A stretch of 64,000 bases of DNA, from positions 20,036,324 through 20,100,323 of the forward strand of contig CM057152.1 of assembly GCA_029962745.1 (NCBI GenBank). Reading direction: 5' to 3'. Source of the stretch: Echinometra lucunter. Lineage: Eukaryota; Echinodermata; Echinoidea; Camarodonta; Echinometridae. The notes beneath the pieces are model-generated. The model made no database searches, had not been told where the DNA came from, and was given only the letters and a program-made list of their open reading frames with translations. Both the position numbers and the translations under genes were made by a program. Below, in pieces: positions 22,547 to 32,961 of this stretch; position 1 is the first letter of the stretch; every line of letters begins with the position of its first letter.

Positions 22547-25500
22547 TCATAATTATCATCACTATAATTATTATTGCCATTATTAGTATTATTGTGTCCA
22601 GTCACACAGTCATAGCTTGCGCAGTTCCAGAGATACAGTGTTGCTTCAAATTCCCCATAGCAAAACTAAAATCACTCTCGGTGACCGTGCATTTGCCATT
22701 GCTGCTCCAAAACTGTGGAATAGCTTGCGAATTGCAGTACGAAGCTCTCCACTCCCTAAATGTCTTCAAATCCATCTTGAAATCATATTTGTTCAGTTAA
22801 TGTAATATATTTTGTAGAATAAGAGCTCTGAACCAGCGCAGCTGAATATATCTGCATAGTAACTGCGCTATATGAATTTATGCTTGTTATTATCATTATT
22901 ATCATTAATGCTATGATTGTACTAGTTATTACCATTATCATTATTCCTGTTATTGTTATAATTATTGTAGTTATTATAATGATAATTACTATTAACATTT
23001 TCATAATCACCTTTATTGATTTCAAACAAAGGGAAACTAACATAAAAAGTCCAGGTTACATGATTCTATGGGAACATTGTACAGGACTGTGGGTAAAACG
23101 AAGAGCATGTTTACAAAACATAGTACTTACATCATAAAACATATACATAAAATACATCAAACATATTTAAGCAAATTGAGACATAGTGAGGGTAAGAACT
23201 GAACCAAGAATGAAGGTAAAATGGGGAAAATGCAGTAACATATAGACGTCATAATAAATTGATGCTGATGTTTTCCGAACGAAGGAGTAGCTTAGTCAGT
23301 GCCTACAATGAAAGAAATAGAAGAGCTGAAGGGCAGCAAAGGCCAGAAGGAAAGGAATTATGGACTGAAAACAGGGAAGAAGAGGGTATATAGAGAAGGA
23401 ACTGTATAGAAGGAAATGGTTCTGAAAGACGAAACTGGATTAGAGAGAATTTAGCAAAGGATAAAGATAGGGGGTAGGAAGACTAAAAAACAAGAAATCA
23501 AGACGTAGGCAGGATACACCAAGTTAGTCCAGTAGTGACATGTCTGTCCAATGCGGTTCACCCCTGGCATTGAATATTATATAGGATCCTACAAGGGCCA
23601 GTTTACTAATTGTGAGTATGGTATTCTTAAAAGCTCTAACATTTACATGCCGGAATATTTTTTTGATCTGCTGTTTATTTTCTTTTGTTACGACTCCTCT
23701 AGATCCTACTTCAAAACATATTAGTTGAGATTCGCAATTACTTGCCTTAATATCTTCGTGCAGTTGTGAATACCGTTCTAGTTTTCTTTCTCTCGCTTTC
23801 TGAATATTTGGTTCGAAAGGTACAGTCAATTCTATCAATATTACTTTGGGCTTGTCCCTATCTTGGAAGTAGAGGACTATATATGGTTTTTCAGGAGTAG
23901 GCATAATATTAGCGGGATGGTACCACCACATACCCTAAGTCCTGGTAGGTCAGCAAATACGGTTACAGAAACGTGATTGACCTCCGCACTTCTCTTCAAT
24001 TCATTGGCAATGAAGCGTAGAACGCTATTGTGTCTATACGTGTACCTACCTTGTTGCAGTGCAACGGTACACGAATTAAGGATGTGTAGAAGAGTGCCCT
24101 TACAATTACATAAACTACATTTTTCAGTAAGTTTTTACCCCACAATTTCAAATTTTCTGGTGTTGGGAGGCAATCGATTGATGCTCGAGTTGCAAAACTG
24201 AGAAGACCCTTTGGGAGACCATACATGATTCCTTTCCACGTTAGGTCACTCCCTTCCTCTTCCAACAACTTCATCAAATTACCTTGCTTGGCTAGGGGAG
24301 ATATACGGTCAGACCATTTCTCATGTTTGTCCACTGTAATGACACCTTTTAGAACAGGTTTCACTTTTTTCCATGACTGAGAATCGCTTGCATTCTCAGC
24401 AGCTTCGATCATTTCCATTGATTTTTTAACCCCGAATTTCTTTGATTTTAGGGTCCAACTGCTCTCTCTGTCTATTTTAGTTTGAACTGCATGTTTGACT
24501 TTTGTAACACCCTTGAGTAGCGTAGAAGCTAGAGACATAGTATGGCAGTGGAGGTATAGCTCTGACATTAGGGTAGATTTCAGACCTTTGGCAGCATACA
24601 GGATTGAGGGAGTTGCTCCGTGCTGGGGGATGTTCAGCCATTTCCTGATAACTCTGTTTTGGAAAGAGTCTAAGGTATTCAATTGTGTGTCTGTTAAATT
24701 GTGAACAGTTAGGAGATACCTGAGAGATGGTTGATCGTATTGGATAAATACTCTAGTTTTGTACTCGTTCCTTATCAGACTATTATCAATATTACACAAC
24801 ATGTCATACAATTTCTTCTCAACGATTTTGAAGGTATCTTGTGATTTTCCAAAGAAAGTTATATAAGATCCTAAGAACTTTTCTTGTTGGTCATACACGG
24901 TACGTATCGGAACATTGTTGATATAGAAATTAAGGTCCTTAGCAGAACCACCACAAATGGATAATGATGAACATTTAGATGGCTTTAACTCCAAATTCAT
25001 CGAATCAACCTTTAGACCTATATCTTTCATAATACGCTGGTGAGTCCTCTGATTCCCCGTAATGAGACAAAAATCATCGGCAAATGGTAAGGTTATGTAT
25101 TTCTGACCCTCTAAATTGTACCCGAACTTATGCTCAAGTTGTTTCAAATAAGTGATAAGGGGGTTAAAGGCAACAAGGAACAGAATTGGGGACATGGGGT
25201 CACCTTGGTATACCCCGCGCTTGAAACTAATGGGATCAGATGTCCACGTTAAGCTTTTCACTTCACCTTGCAAACCAGAATACAGATTACGGATATACAT
25301 AATCACTATTTCGGGTATATGACAGGATTTCAGAGTGTCATATATCAGTGAATGTTCCATCGATCCTAATGCATCTGCTAGATCGAAATATGTTATATGC
25401 AAAGTCTTTTTCTTGAGCCGGGCGTTTGCAATAAGTTCATTCATTACGTGAGAATGCTCGATGCACCCACTTATGCCCTTCAAGAACGCCTTTTGTGTGG

Positions 25501-25883
25501 AGGTATCAATCATGTCAAACAGAGAAATGCTTCCATTCTTTCCGCTAGTATCTGGTGGTAGATTTTCCCAATACATGACGTTAGTGAAATCATACGAAAA
25601 TTTCCAGGGTTGTCCCGAGGGCCACTTTTGTATATCAAAGAAATTCTGCTTTTAGACCAAGATTCTGGGGGGTGGCCGGAAACAAGGATCTTTGAAAAAG
25701 ATAATTATTGTAGTAGATAACATCGTTATCATCAATATTATTATTATCTTCCTCATTATCATTATCATCAGCAGTGCCAGACATGAACGCGATACAATAA
25801 TCTCCGAATGTTGTTCTTGTTGTTAGCATGAAGTACTAAAGGTATATAGTATTACATTAATTATCATTATTATTATCATAATT

Positions 25884-25920
<37 letters not shown>

Positions 25921-26601
25921 CTATCATCATCATCATGGAGAAGAGGCACCTAGAGACAATGTCTTCCACCTGATCCTTGGTTCAAGTATAGACGCTTTGC
26001 CCGACTGAACCATCTCACACCATCCATGCCCTCTGAATACTTTGGTGATCAAGAGACGGAGAAATATTCAGTCCTATTTATCTAATTCCTTGAAGAGAAT
26101 TTTACGTAAACTTTTCATCATAATGCGTCAAAGCGGCATCCCTAGTATATAAACTTTAGACTTCTAAAGTTTTGATTGATAATAGCCTATATCGTATCGT
26201 CGAATCATACATGGAATTCATTATGTTGTGAGTAAAATTTAGTTAATACAATTAGGTGTATCCCAGAGGTTTTGTTTCTAACTTTTATTAAATACTTGTT
26301 CTTTACTTTCAAACTAGGATTTTGTGGGGACGACAGAAATACTGCATCTATCAAGGAGCAGATCGGAGTTTACGTGGTCGCGTCCAAACGCACCGCTCCA
26401 CTCCCCGCTCACTGCCTTCAATCCCGGTTCGATTCTTACTGGGTCGACTTTTCGGATGGACTTTGCCGATTGGGAATAGGCGGGGACCCACTTCCGATCG
26501 TGACTTATCTGCCCAAACTAAATTTTACCGTCATGAAAGTGGGCTTCGCAGTAAAATTCGAAAATGCAGAATGGATGATTGATCTTCCCTGCGCCCCTTG
26601 A
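18061..26601 (+). CDS. Secreted EGF-like / Methyltransf_FA-domain protein, five exons, 227 aa
   Basis: Exons: 18061-18100, 18906-19013, 20671-20760, 22094-22255, 26318-26601 (684 nt, stop TGA). Every junction is GT-AG with a good polypyrimidine tract, and all four introns are phase 1, the pattern of shuffled extracellular modules. Residues 1-17 form a signal peptide (MDWTGFLFASCIMGVHG). An EGF-like module follows with six cysteines, C49, C52, C65, C67, C69 and C78, ending CVCPSRYAGEYC; the usual NGG reads NRG. Residues about 85-225 resemble the Methyltransf_FA (farnesoic acid O-methyltransferase) beta domain: TRISLKL, a GFCGDDRNTASIKEQ turn, SYWVDFSDGLCRLGIG and VGFAV...EW. Three N-glycosylation sequons (N33, N126, N202) support secretion. 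The domain family has no proven enzymatic activity in most proteins, so I propose binding or adhesion, not catalysis. The ATG has A at -3 and G at +4. An extra exon cannot be excluded. Confidence 0.75.
18204..18420. mobile_element. MITE with AAGTGCAACAAAGGGCTATC ends, in intron 1
   Basis: AAGTGCAACAAAGGGCTATC at 18204 and GATAGCCCTTTGTTGCACT ending near 18419 are inverted repeats around 180 bp of unique sequence. Confidence 0.75.
18906..19013 (+). CDS. EGF/Methyltransf_FA gene, exon 2 (linker)
   Basis: 108 nt, phase 1-1, acceptor TTTTTAAG|GC and donor GCG|GTATGT. Encodes the end of the signal peptide and a linker with one NVS sequon and the first EGF cysteine (C49). Confidence 0.65.
19225..19650. 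mobile_element. G-rich repeat element with CGCTCGCTTCGCTCGCTCG block, in intron 2
   Basis: Begins CCACTGGCGTAAATCC plus a G run, contains GGATATATCCCTC and the TGCTCGCTTCGCTCGCTCGC block at 19457, and C-rich blocks to 19650. A relative lies at 48950-49345. Ends are not clearly inverted. Confidence 0.55.
20414..20565. mobile_element. MITE with CCTGTTGCATAAAACTTAC ends
   Basis: CCTGTTGCATAAAACTTAC and GTAAGTTTTATGCAACGG bound about 150 bp with a second inner inverted pair (GGTAACTTCCATGG / CCATGGCAGTTACC). It lies about 100 bp before exon 3. Confidence 0.78.
20671..20760 (+). CDS. EGF/Methyltransf_FA gene, exon 3 (EGF module)
   Basis: 90 nt, phase 1-1, acceptor CTATGCAG|AG, donor AAT|GTAAGT. 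Encodes PCLNRGTRQ and the C-x-C-x-C-P...YAGEYC core of the EGF-like fold. Confidence 0.75.
21131..21649. mobile_element. TIR element dense in GTCTCCGAGACGTC motifs, in intron 3
   Basis: TTAAGGCCGTATCTCACCGG (21131) and CCAGTGAGATACCCCCTTAAG (to 21649) are inverted ends. Between them GAGACG, CGTCTC, GACGTC and GTCGCGG recur dozens of times, giving a GC-rich block in AT-rich surroundings, with an A run at 21173-21211. Confidence 0.75.
21778..22072 (+). mobile_element. tRNA-derived SINE, in intron 3
   Basis: The B-box region GGTCGCGGGTTCGAACCTC is followed by ACTAGTGTCTTTTGGCAAGA, CACTCTCCATCCAGGTG, GAAAGTGCATACACC and a TATTAGTATTATTATC tail. The upstream A box is degenerate. Relatives lie at 40542-40725, 60085-60180 and 61605-61930. 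It ends 21 bp before exon 4. Confidence 0.7.
22094..22255 (+). CDS. EGF/Methyltransf_FA gene, exon 4 (first half of beta domain)
   Basis: 162 nt, phase 1-1, acceptor AATCTCTTTCAG|AC, donor TTCG|GTTAGT. Encodes YRNTIIEDGLVTYPQG and TRISLKL, typical of the first strands of Methyltransf_FA domains, and an NVS sequon. Confidence 0.72.
22399..22550. repeat. (TAG)n microsatellite in intron 4
   Basis: About 50 TAG units with a few AAG and TGG variants. It gives spurious open frames of valine, threonine or leucine on both strands. Confidence 0.95.
22595..22915 (+). pseudogene. CR1/L2-like LINE 3' end, in intron 4
   Basis: Encodes the terminal conserved block of the LINE ORF2 (GDRAFAIAAPKLWNSL...), then a 3' UTR with CTGCGCTATATGAAT and an ATT/ATC tail. 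Only the last 70 codons remain, a typical 5'-truncated insertion. Confidence 0.75.
23524..25655 (-). pseudogene. R2/NeSL/Hero-type LINE with restriction-like endonuclease, antisense in intron 4
   Basis: On the minus strand: an upstream RT block (NFRMISLTSCIGKIYHQILA), IDTSTQKAFLKG, FDLADALGSMEHSLI (motif A), RGVYQGDPMSPILF, then PFADDFCLITG (catalytic Asp pair). Downstream follow a zinc-knuckle region (CSLCNC, HILNSC, RHNSVL) and a restriction-like endonuclease with ELTVPFEPNIQKARERK and EVGSRG. Frame changes near 25520, 24125 and 23940 and 5' truncation make it dead. Elements with this endonuclease are often site-specific; this copy is in an intron, opposite to the host gene. Confidence 0.85.
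25858..25936. repeat. (ATC)n microsatellite
   Basis: ATT/ATC trinucleotides grading into pure ATC. Confidence 0.92.
26318..26601 (+). CDS. EGF/Methyltransf_FA gene, exon 5 (rest of beta domain, stop)
   Basis: Acceptor CTTTCAAACTAG|GA; the split codon with exon 4 is GGA. Encodes FCGDDRNTASIKEQ, SYWVDFSDGLCRLGIG and VGFAVKFENAEWMID and stops at TGA 26599-26601. No clear AATAAA follows nearby; ATTAAA at 26973 is possible. Confidence 0.78.
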
Positions 26602-26837
26602 CATCCGATGGCGTATCCACCAATTTTTTCAAGGAGGGGTTAAAGAAGACATCTCCACCAGAAGTCAAAAGGACTGAAGGTACTGAATTTCACTGGGGAA
26701 ATATGACCGGTCTTCTCAATCTATATCAAATCGGCCTACTTTACAGACCTCATATTGACGGAGACTTAAACGAAGTATCTCCCTCCTCCCTGTCGGGGGA
26801 AACTTCTCCACCTTCTGGTATATGCCTCTAGGTAAAA

Positions 26838-26930
26838 ATGTCAGAGATAAAAATGGCAGAGGAAAAATGTCACAGGTAATGTCAGAGGTAAATATGTCAG
26901 TTTTAAAAACGCCACAGGTAAAAAAAAAAA
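26838..26930. repeat. 15-bp minisatellite fragment (GTAAAAATGTCAGAG family)
   Basis: Five or six degenerate units of the repeat found in the inverted arms at 55302-55495 and 56686-56812. Confidence 0.8.
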
Positions 26931-27639
26931 ACTCGAAAGAATTCCAGTTGTCACTGTCTATTCTTTTCAAAAATTAAAACTTTGATTTTTGTGTAAAACA
27001 AACCCGGCAGATTTTGCACCTCGAATGTTCACCCTCAACCTAAGTGTGTGTGAGGGTGTGTGTGTGTGTGTGTGGGGGGGGGGGGGTGTTTGTTGTAAGG
27101 ACATATTGTAGAAAGCTTGATATTTCTTTTGCCGTTTTGGACTGTGAATTGAGACCAAAAAAATTTATCATACATTATGGACGGTTGATAGGTCATGCCT
27201 AGTTTACATTTGGTCTACGGTCATCGTAGGGTGACCGTAAACTGATCGTATCCGTCTAATCGCACGATCTCCCTGGGGTGGCATACGACGATCGTACGTT
27301 TTTGTACGGATTCACGGTCTCCGTAGCCTCTACGATTTTGTTTAGCGCGGAGTTATACAAATCGTAGGATCGTAGCCCTTAAACACATCGTAGGTAGCAT
27401 CCTACGATCAGTGCAGGGTCATCGTGCGGAGGCCTTGCGCTGATCATGCAGCGAGCGTACGATTTTTTTTCAACAGGGGAGCAAAAAAGCATCGTAAAGA
27501 AATCGTAGGATCGTATGATATCCGCACGATCATCGCACAGGCTTATCTCTCGATAACCGTAATATCCAGGGCCGTAGCTAGCGGGGGGGGGGGGACACCC
27601 CACTGCTCAGGATATCGCCGGTAAATCTGCGCTGCCGTC

Positions 27640-27862
27640 GGGAAAATGAAAAAGGGGGAGAGAAAAAATGAGAAGGGGAAAGAAAAAAAGAAAAAAAAAA
27701 GAAGAAGAAGAAAAAGAGAAAAGGAAAAGGAGAGAAGGAAAAGGGAAAAAGAAAAAAAGAGAACGAAGAAAAAAAAAAGAAAAGAGAAAAAAGAGAGGGG
27801 GAAAAGGAAAGCAGGAAGGTAAAGAGAAGAAAAAGTCTCGGAGAGAGAAAGAGAGGTTCCGA
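27640..27862. repeat. Polypurine tract
   Basis: About 220 bp almost purely A and G on the plus strand, able in principle to form triplex DNA. A complementary polypyrimidine tract occupies the equivalent place at 15590-15656. Confidence 0.9.
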
Positions 27863-28139
27863 GGTGGTGCTTACGCGGGTACGGTGCAGACGGTGAGTCG
27901 GGGGGGGGGGGGGGGGGAATGATGGACCACGTCGGGTCAGGAAGGGCTGTGCCGGCTGTACTTTGTCGGGTATTCTTGCTTGATCCTTCATCATCCTTAG
28001 CAAGTTTTGATATTACGCAATATTATAGGCGCGCTTTCCGTATACCGACGATAGTGTACCGTGATGATGGGGTCGTCCAGTAATCGGGTATAATTTGGAT
28101 ATCTTATATGTTTAACACTCATTCTATGGAAAAGGGTTG

Positions 28140-29610
28140 TATAAATTTTCTCGCTCACTGCGCTCGTATATATTCACATACGGGATCGTTTAGGAAAGCA
28201 AAAGAATTCGGCAAGCGAGGTTACCGAATATATGATTTAGATATCTTTACTGGCCTAAGTGTATTTTGACGAAATAGCATGAAAAAGAGTTTATATTTTT
28301 CCTCGCTCGCTGCGCTCGCTCGTATGATATTAAAAAAACGGAATCGTTTTGGAATATAATTTAGATACCTTTCGGCCCATCGTGTATTTTGATGAAGAAT
28401 GAATAATCATCTCAACCATGAAAAGGAATATATATTTTGTCTTCACTCGCTTCGCTCTCACGTATGATATTTAGATACAGGATAGTTTTTGCAAGCAAAT
28501 GAATTCGGCAAGCAAGGTGACCGAATATATGATTTAGATATCGAATACTGGCCAAAGTGTATTTCAACGAAATAACATGAAAAAGGTGTATATTTTTCCT
28601 CGCTCACTGCACTCGCTCGTATAATTTTCAAATACGAGATCGGGGAAGAGAGGTGACCAGATATACAATTTAGATACCTTTCGGCCCATTATGCATTTTG
28701 ATGAAGAATAATCACCTCAACCATGAAAAAGAGTATATTTTCCTCGCTCGTATAATATTTAGAAACAGGATAGTTTTTGAAAGCGAACGAATTCGGCAAG
28801 CGAGGTGACTAAATATATCATTTAGATACCTTTCGGCCCATCGTGTACTTTGATGAAGGATAATCACCTCAACCATGAAAAGGAGTATATTTTTCCTCGC
28901 TCGCTTCGCTCGCTCGTATAACGTTTAGATACAGGATAGTTTTTGAAAGCGAACGAATTCGGCAAGCGAGTTGACTAAATATATGATTTAGATACCTTTC
29001 TGCCCATCGTGTACTTTGATGAAGAATAATCACCTCAACAATGAAAAGGAGTATATATATTTTCCTTGCTCGCTTCGCTCACTCGTATCATATTTAGATA
29101 CAGGATGGTTTGGAAAGCGAATGAATTCGGCAAGCGAGGGGACAAAAATAATCTAGATATCTAATAGGCCCATCGCATATTTTGATGAAGAATTTTCACA
29201 TTTACAACGATAAAGAGTATATATATATATATTTCCTCGCTTGCAAGCGAGGTGACCGAATAGGCTATGATTTAGATATCTTATTGTGCAAAATGTATTT
29301 TTGATGACAAAATACAGTCAGTCCGCAAGTCCGTATGCTAATGAGCAAATACGTCAGATTTATCCAAGTTGTCTCGTGAATGGCATGGCAAAGAGTGTGT
29401 ATTTTTTTCTCGCTCGGTGCGCTCGCTCGTATAATATTTAGACACAGAATTTTTTGGGGAAAGCGAATGAATTCTGCAGGCGATGTGACCAAATTTATGA
29501 TTTAAATATCTTATAGGCCCATCTCGTATTTTGATGAAGAATCATCACTTCTAAAATGAAAAGGAGCATCATTTCCTTGCTCGCCTCGCTCGCTCATATA
29601 AAAATCACCA
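28140..29610. repeat. Tandem array, about ten units of 145-175 bp, CGCTCGCTTCGCTCGCTCG hallmark
   Basis: Units begin with TTTCCTCGCTCGC.TCGCTC near 28150, 28303, 28440, 28596, 28740, 28895, 29065, 29232, 29408 and 29573. Each continues with TTAGATACAGGAT, GAATTCGGCAAGCGAGGTGA and TTTTGATGAAGAATAATCAC. Some units are shortened. The same unit occurs inverted at 12700-12838 and 15133-15590. Confidence 0.9.
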
Positions 29611-30364
29611 AATCTGGTTGAAATTGAATGAAAATGTGTAGGAGAGACGAAGGAAAATGTGATGGGGCACACAAATGAAAGTGCCCCATGGGCTTTAGAC
29701 GGTTTAAGTAATAGACGTTGGTCGTCGGTAATCGGTGACAATGTTTGTCGGTAATCAGTGGCCTCTACACCCCCCCCCCTGAAAAGGTCTAGCTACGCCC
29801 CTGGTAGTATCGAAAGGTCATCTGACGATAACCGCAGGGTCTCCTTACCATTGCTGTACGACTGCCTTGGGTGATTTATTTTTTTCTTTCAGATAGCTAT
29901 ATATAGGTCATCTTCAGAAGTATTGGATCTTTCCGTTTTCGCCACCGATGAAGTAAAGATGCCGTTCATACCACCTCTCTGGCTTCGATTGCAGTTGAGA
30001 CAAATTATATGAAACATTAATTATTAGAAATCTTAAAGCCCCTCCATAAAACCAGGATTGCAAATAAAATGCTCAACTCCAAGCTCATATCTGATTTAAA
30101 CCTGGCAATGCTCCTGATAATTCGTGTTTTGTGGTGGAAGGTGCCAATTATAATGTATAAAACTGCGAATAGAGTCTGCAATGTTGTTTATCTATTTCTA
30201 CCTTGACGGATGTCCATCGTTCACTAAAAACAAAATATGAATATTTTTCCATTGGCGAATACAGATTTTGAAAATTTTTGTATGGACCTGTATTCTCTAC
30301 ATTTTAATCTCAACAAATCATATAACATATCTTTGAGAATTATATAACAATTTATAAAACCAAT

Positions 30365-30600
30365 TTTGGACCAATGTTGGTACTCTACTGAACATACGAA
30401 ACAATTGGTCAAAAATTTTGACCAACAAGGGTTGGGCAAAAATTGTTACCAATTCTAGGTCCAAATTTTGACCAACTGTTGATCAAAACACCAACAGATG
30501 GTCAAAATTTCGACCAATAGTTGGTAAAAATCGAGAGTTTGCCCAGGTATTGAGCTAAACTTTACCAACAAATTGATTAAACAGTTTGCCCAACAGATAT
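30365..30600. repeat. Cluster of TTGGTCAAAATTTTGACCAA-like motifs
   Basis: At least eight degenerate occurrences of TTGGTCAAAAT or its complement, in both orientations, within 235 bp inside the 27195-31048 element. Confidence 0.7.
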
Positions 30601-31070
30601 ACAAAAAGAAATTTCCAACTTCTATATTCTATAATTTGTAGGCCTTTGTTTAACGTTATGTCCGTGTTATTATATCAAGAGCAAAAGCGCGGTATATAGA
30701 AAGAGCCCCTTTTTAGGCTTTGGAGCTCAAAAATTCAATAAAGATACCTTCACCTTGCGGTCTTCGCACAACCTCTGTACGTGAATCGCACGATCTCTGT
30801 ACGATTTCCGTAAATATGTTACTGTAACCGCGCAGAAATCGCACGATCTCCCTACCACCCCCGTACAGCCTCTGTACGACTTTGTCTTTGGCCCCTCTAC
30901 GATGCCCAATACATTAAATCGCACGATGACCGTAAATAATGTAAACATAAAAATCGTAGCCCGTAGCCATCTACGATGCCCCCAAATCGCAAGGAAAATC
31001 GTAGACTTATCCATCGTATGATGACCGTAGCAAATGTAAACTAGGCATCAGTGATGCAGTTGTAAGTCCA

Positions 31071-31214
31071 GGGAGTGTTTCATAAAGCTGTTCGTAAGTT
31101 ACGCGCGACTTTACGCACGACTGGTGATATGTTCTAATCATGCTAATTGTGCTACATGTAAATGATTGAGAATCGTGCGTAACTTACGAACCGCTTTATG
31201 ACCCCCCCCCCCCC
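31071..31214. mobile_element. Intact palindromic MITE (TTTCATAAAGCTGTTCGTAA family)
   Basis: GGGAGTGTTTCATAAAGCTG and CGTAAGTTACGCGCGAC pair with GTGCGTAACTTACGAACCGC and CTTTATGACCCCC. It is the whole version of the split copy at 12216/15808. Confidence 0.78.
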
Positions 31215-31217
31215 AAT

Positions 31218-31266
31218 TGGTGTGTGTGTGTGTGTGTGTGTGTGTGTTGTGTTGTGTGTGTGTGTG
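31218..31266. repeat. (GT)n microsatellite
   Basis: TG repeats with one TTG interruption beside the C run that ends the MITE. Confidence 0.92.
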
Positions 31267-31379
31267 TCGATCAGTAGCCTAAAGGATCCTTCTATGATGT
31301 CAGACGGTTGGAATTGGAGATAGATAAGGATATGAAGATACAGTCGGGATGTGTTAGTTGAAGTGAAGTTATAGTTGAT

Positions 31380-31860
31380 TTGAACATTTGTTGAATTGAA
31401 ATATATTACTTTGAAACTTTGAATAATGAAATGCGATTAGTGGGATCAAATTAAAGCCATGTTTTGAAGGACTTTGTTGAAAATACATTGTCGTGATGGT
31501 GGATCGATACAGGATCCTTTGATAAGAGTGTTTGCAGGAGTTATGATACAGTACAAAGAAATGAAACAAACTGAGTATCTCACCGATTTTGTTTACAGAG
31601 GTAAGTTACACGATTTTAACAGTTGATACGTGTTGAGATAGTATGATGAAACATTGAAGTTGATTGATTGATTCATTCATTTATTCATGATTTATTTAAG
31701 ACAATATGAAAAAGTGGAGGTAGTCCGGTTCAGTTTTGCAATTACTTTCCAACGGAGCCCTCCACAAATTGGTTATGGGACTTGATCATTACCGGTACAT
31801 GATCTTTTCATGCATATGTGAAATTTTTATGTCTCGAGAAAAGGTCAAAATTTGAAGGTC
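31380..31860. repeat. Dispersed repeat, copy B
   Basis: Partner of 1835-2275, same orientation. Includes GTTGATTGATTGATTCATTC and the AGTCCGGTTCAGTTTTGCAA block. Confidence 0.7.
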
Positions 31861-32955
31861 ATTGATAAACTGAAATGGATCAGTGCATGATCCTTTATCA
31901 GGGTGAGATAATCTACGTAGTCTACGTAAAAATGATACGTTAATGTATTTCAAATTAGACTTTATATACACCTCAGCACCTAAATCATACCTTCTCTCTT
32001 TTGGGATTCTTTTCATTCGAGTTGTAGTTTTGTTACCACTGCCTATAGGCGACAGCAAAATACTAACATAAATGTACTTTGTGATGAATTTAGTAAGGAT
32101 GTTATCAAAAGTTAAAGTGTATCAATTAAAGTGTATCATCACCTAATATGTTAGGGGATCTGTTTTATATTTTTTTTGGGGAAAGGGGAAATTTAAAAAA
32201 TTTGCTGACAAAGAAAAAAAGGGGGTCCTCAAATTGAATTTTTTGGGGCATACTCCCCCATTTTTTTTGTTTTGGGAGGACATACCTTAATGCGTCCCCC
32301 CCCCCTTTTGAAAAATATGGGAATATGGGGGTGGGGGAGGACGTGACTCAATTATAAAAACTATGAGTGACTAAGACAATTAGACGTACACACATGCGCA
32401 GTCCTGAATTATGGCATTTATGGAAGTGAGCAGCTATTTGATTCTGTTAATGCCCTTATTGTGTGGTCATAATCATGTTTATACTTTATTTTCTTCATAC
32501 TCTTTAACCATTACCTAGAATGCTGGATAAAGCATTTTTCAGAGTTACTTCACACGTACAAGCAAAATTATTTTTTCAGATGATTGGTAAACATTAACTC
32601 TTTGGATGCTCAATTAATTTTGAGGAGAAAAGAATGACAATTTTTTTTTTTGATATCTCCTTTAATTTCTACTTCCCTTAGTGCAGTATTGATACTGGTA
32701 GTTATTCTATAGATATAACTTACGCACACTAGCTATATTTGAGTTTCACTGGTACAATGGTGAAGGAGAAAGCTAATTATTACGACTGTTTGGTTTAATT
32801 GTACAAATGTGCGGTGATGTGAAAAGAATGCTCAAGAAGTTAACTTGTTGCCTCCGAGAGATGGGTGTAGTTCTGTAATTAGGCTTTACAAATGTAAGAA
32901 TTCGGTAGTCATCGGGCATAATGAAAGCAAAAGCAATCTGAGCATATAGATTGTA
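31861..32955. other. No supported gene
   Basis: AT-rich sequence with a C/G-rich patch at 32160-32340. I see no gene or clear repeat boundary. Confidence 0.4.
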
Positions 32956-32961
32956 AGTGAA

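Larger units (their letters stand above)
27567..29803. mobile_element. hAT-like non-autonomous element with 8-bp target duplication
   Basis: Ends CAGGGCCGTAGCTAGCGGGG (27567) and AGCTACGCCCCTG (to 29803) are inverted repeats, flanked by GTAATATC (27559-27566) and GTAGTATC (29804-29811), an 8-bp duplication with one mismatch. The 8-bp size and CAGGGGCG-type ends fit hAT. It holds a polypurine tract, G runs and the tandem array at 28140-29600. Confidence 0.75.
27195..31048. mobile_element. 3.85-kb TIR element with CGTACGATC-type subterminal repeats
   Basis: ATGCCTAGTTTACATTTGGT at 27195 matches the inverted AAATGTAAACTAGGCAT ending at 31048. Both flanks (27215-27555 and 30735-31020) are filled with variants of CGATCGTA, GCACGATC and CCTACGAT on both strands, a subterminal array. 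A hAT-like element (27567-29803) is nested inside. No transposase frame is visible, so it is non-autonomous. Confidence 0.78.

Noticed and set aside
22283..22605. Frames of polyvaline, polythreonine and polyleucine
   Set aside because: Products of the TAG microsatellite on either strand.
27578..28003. 141-codon Ser/Phe/Pro-rich frame
   Set aside because: Translation of the polypurine tract and G runs.
28140..29610. Regularly spaced repeats resembling a CRISPR array
   Set aside because: Whole 145-175-bp units are repeated, not short repeats with unique spacers, and the context is a eukaryotic transposon.
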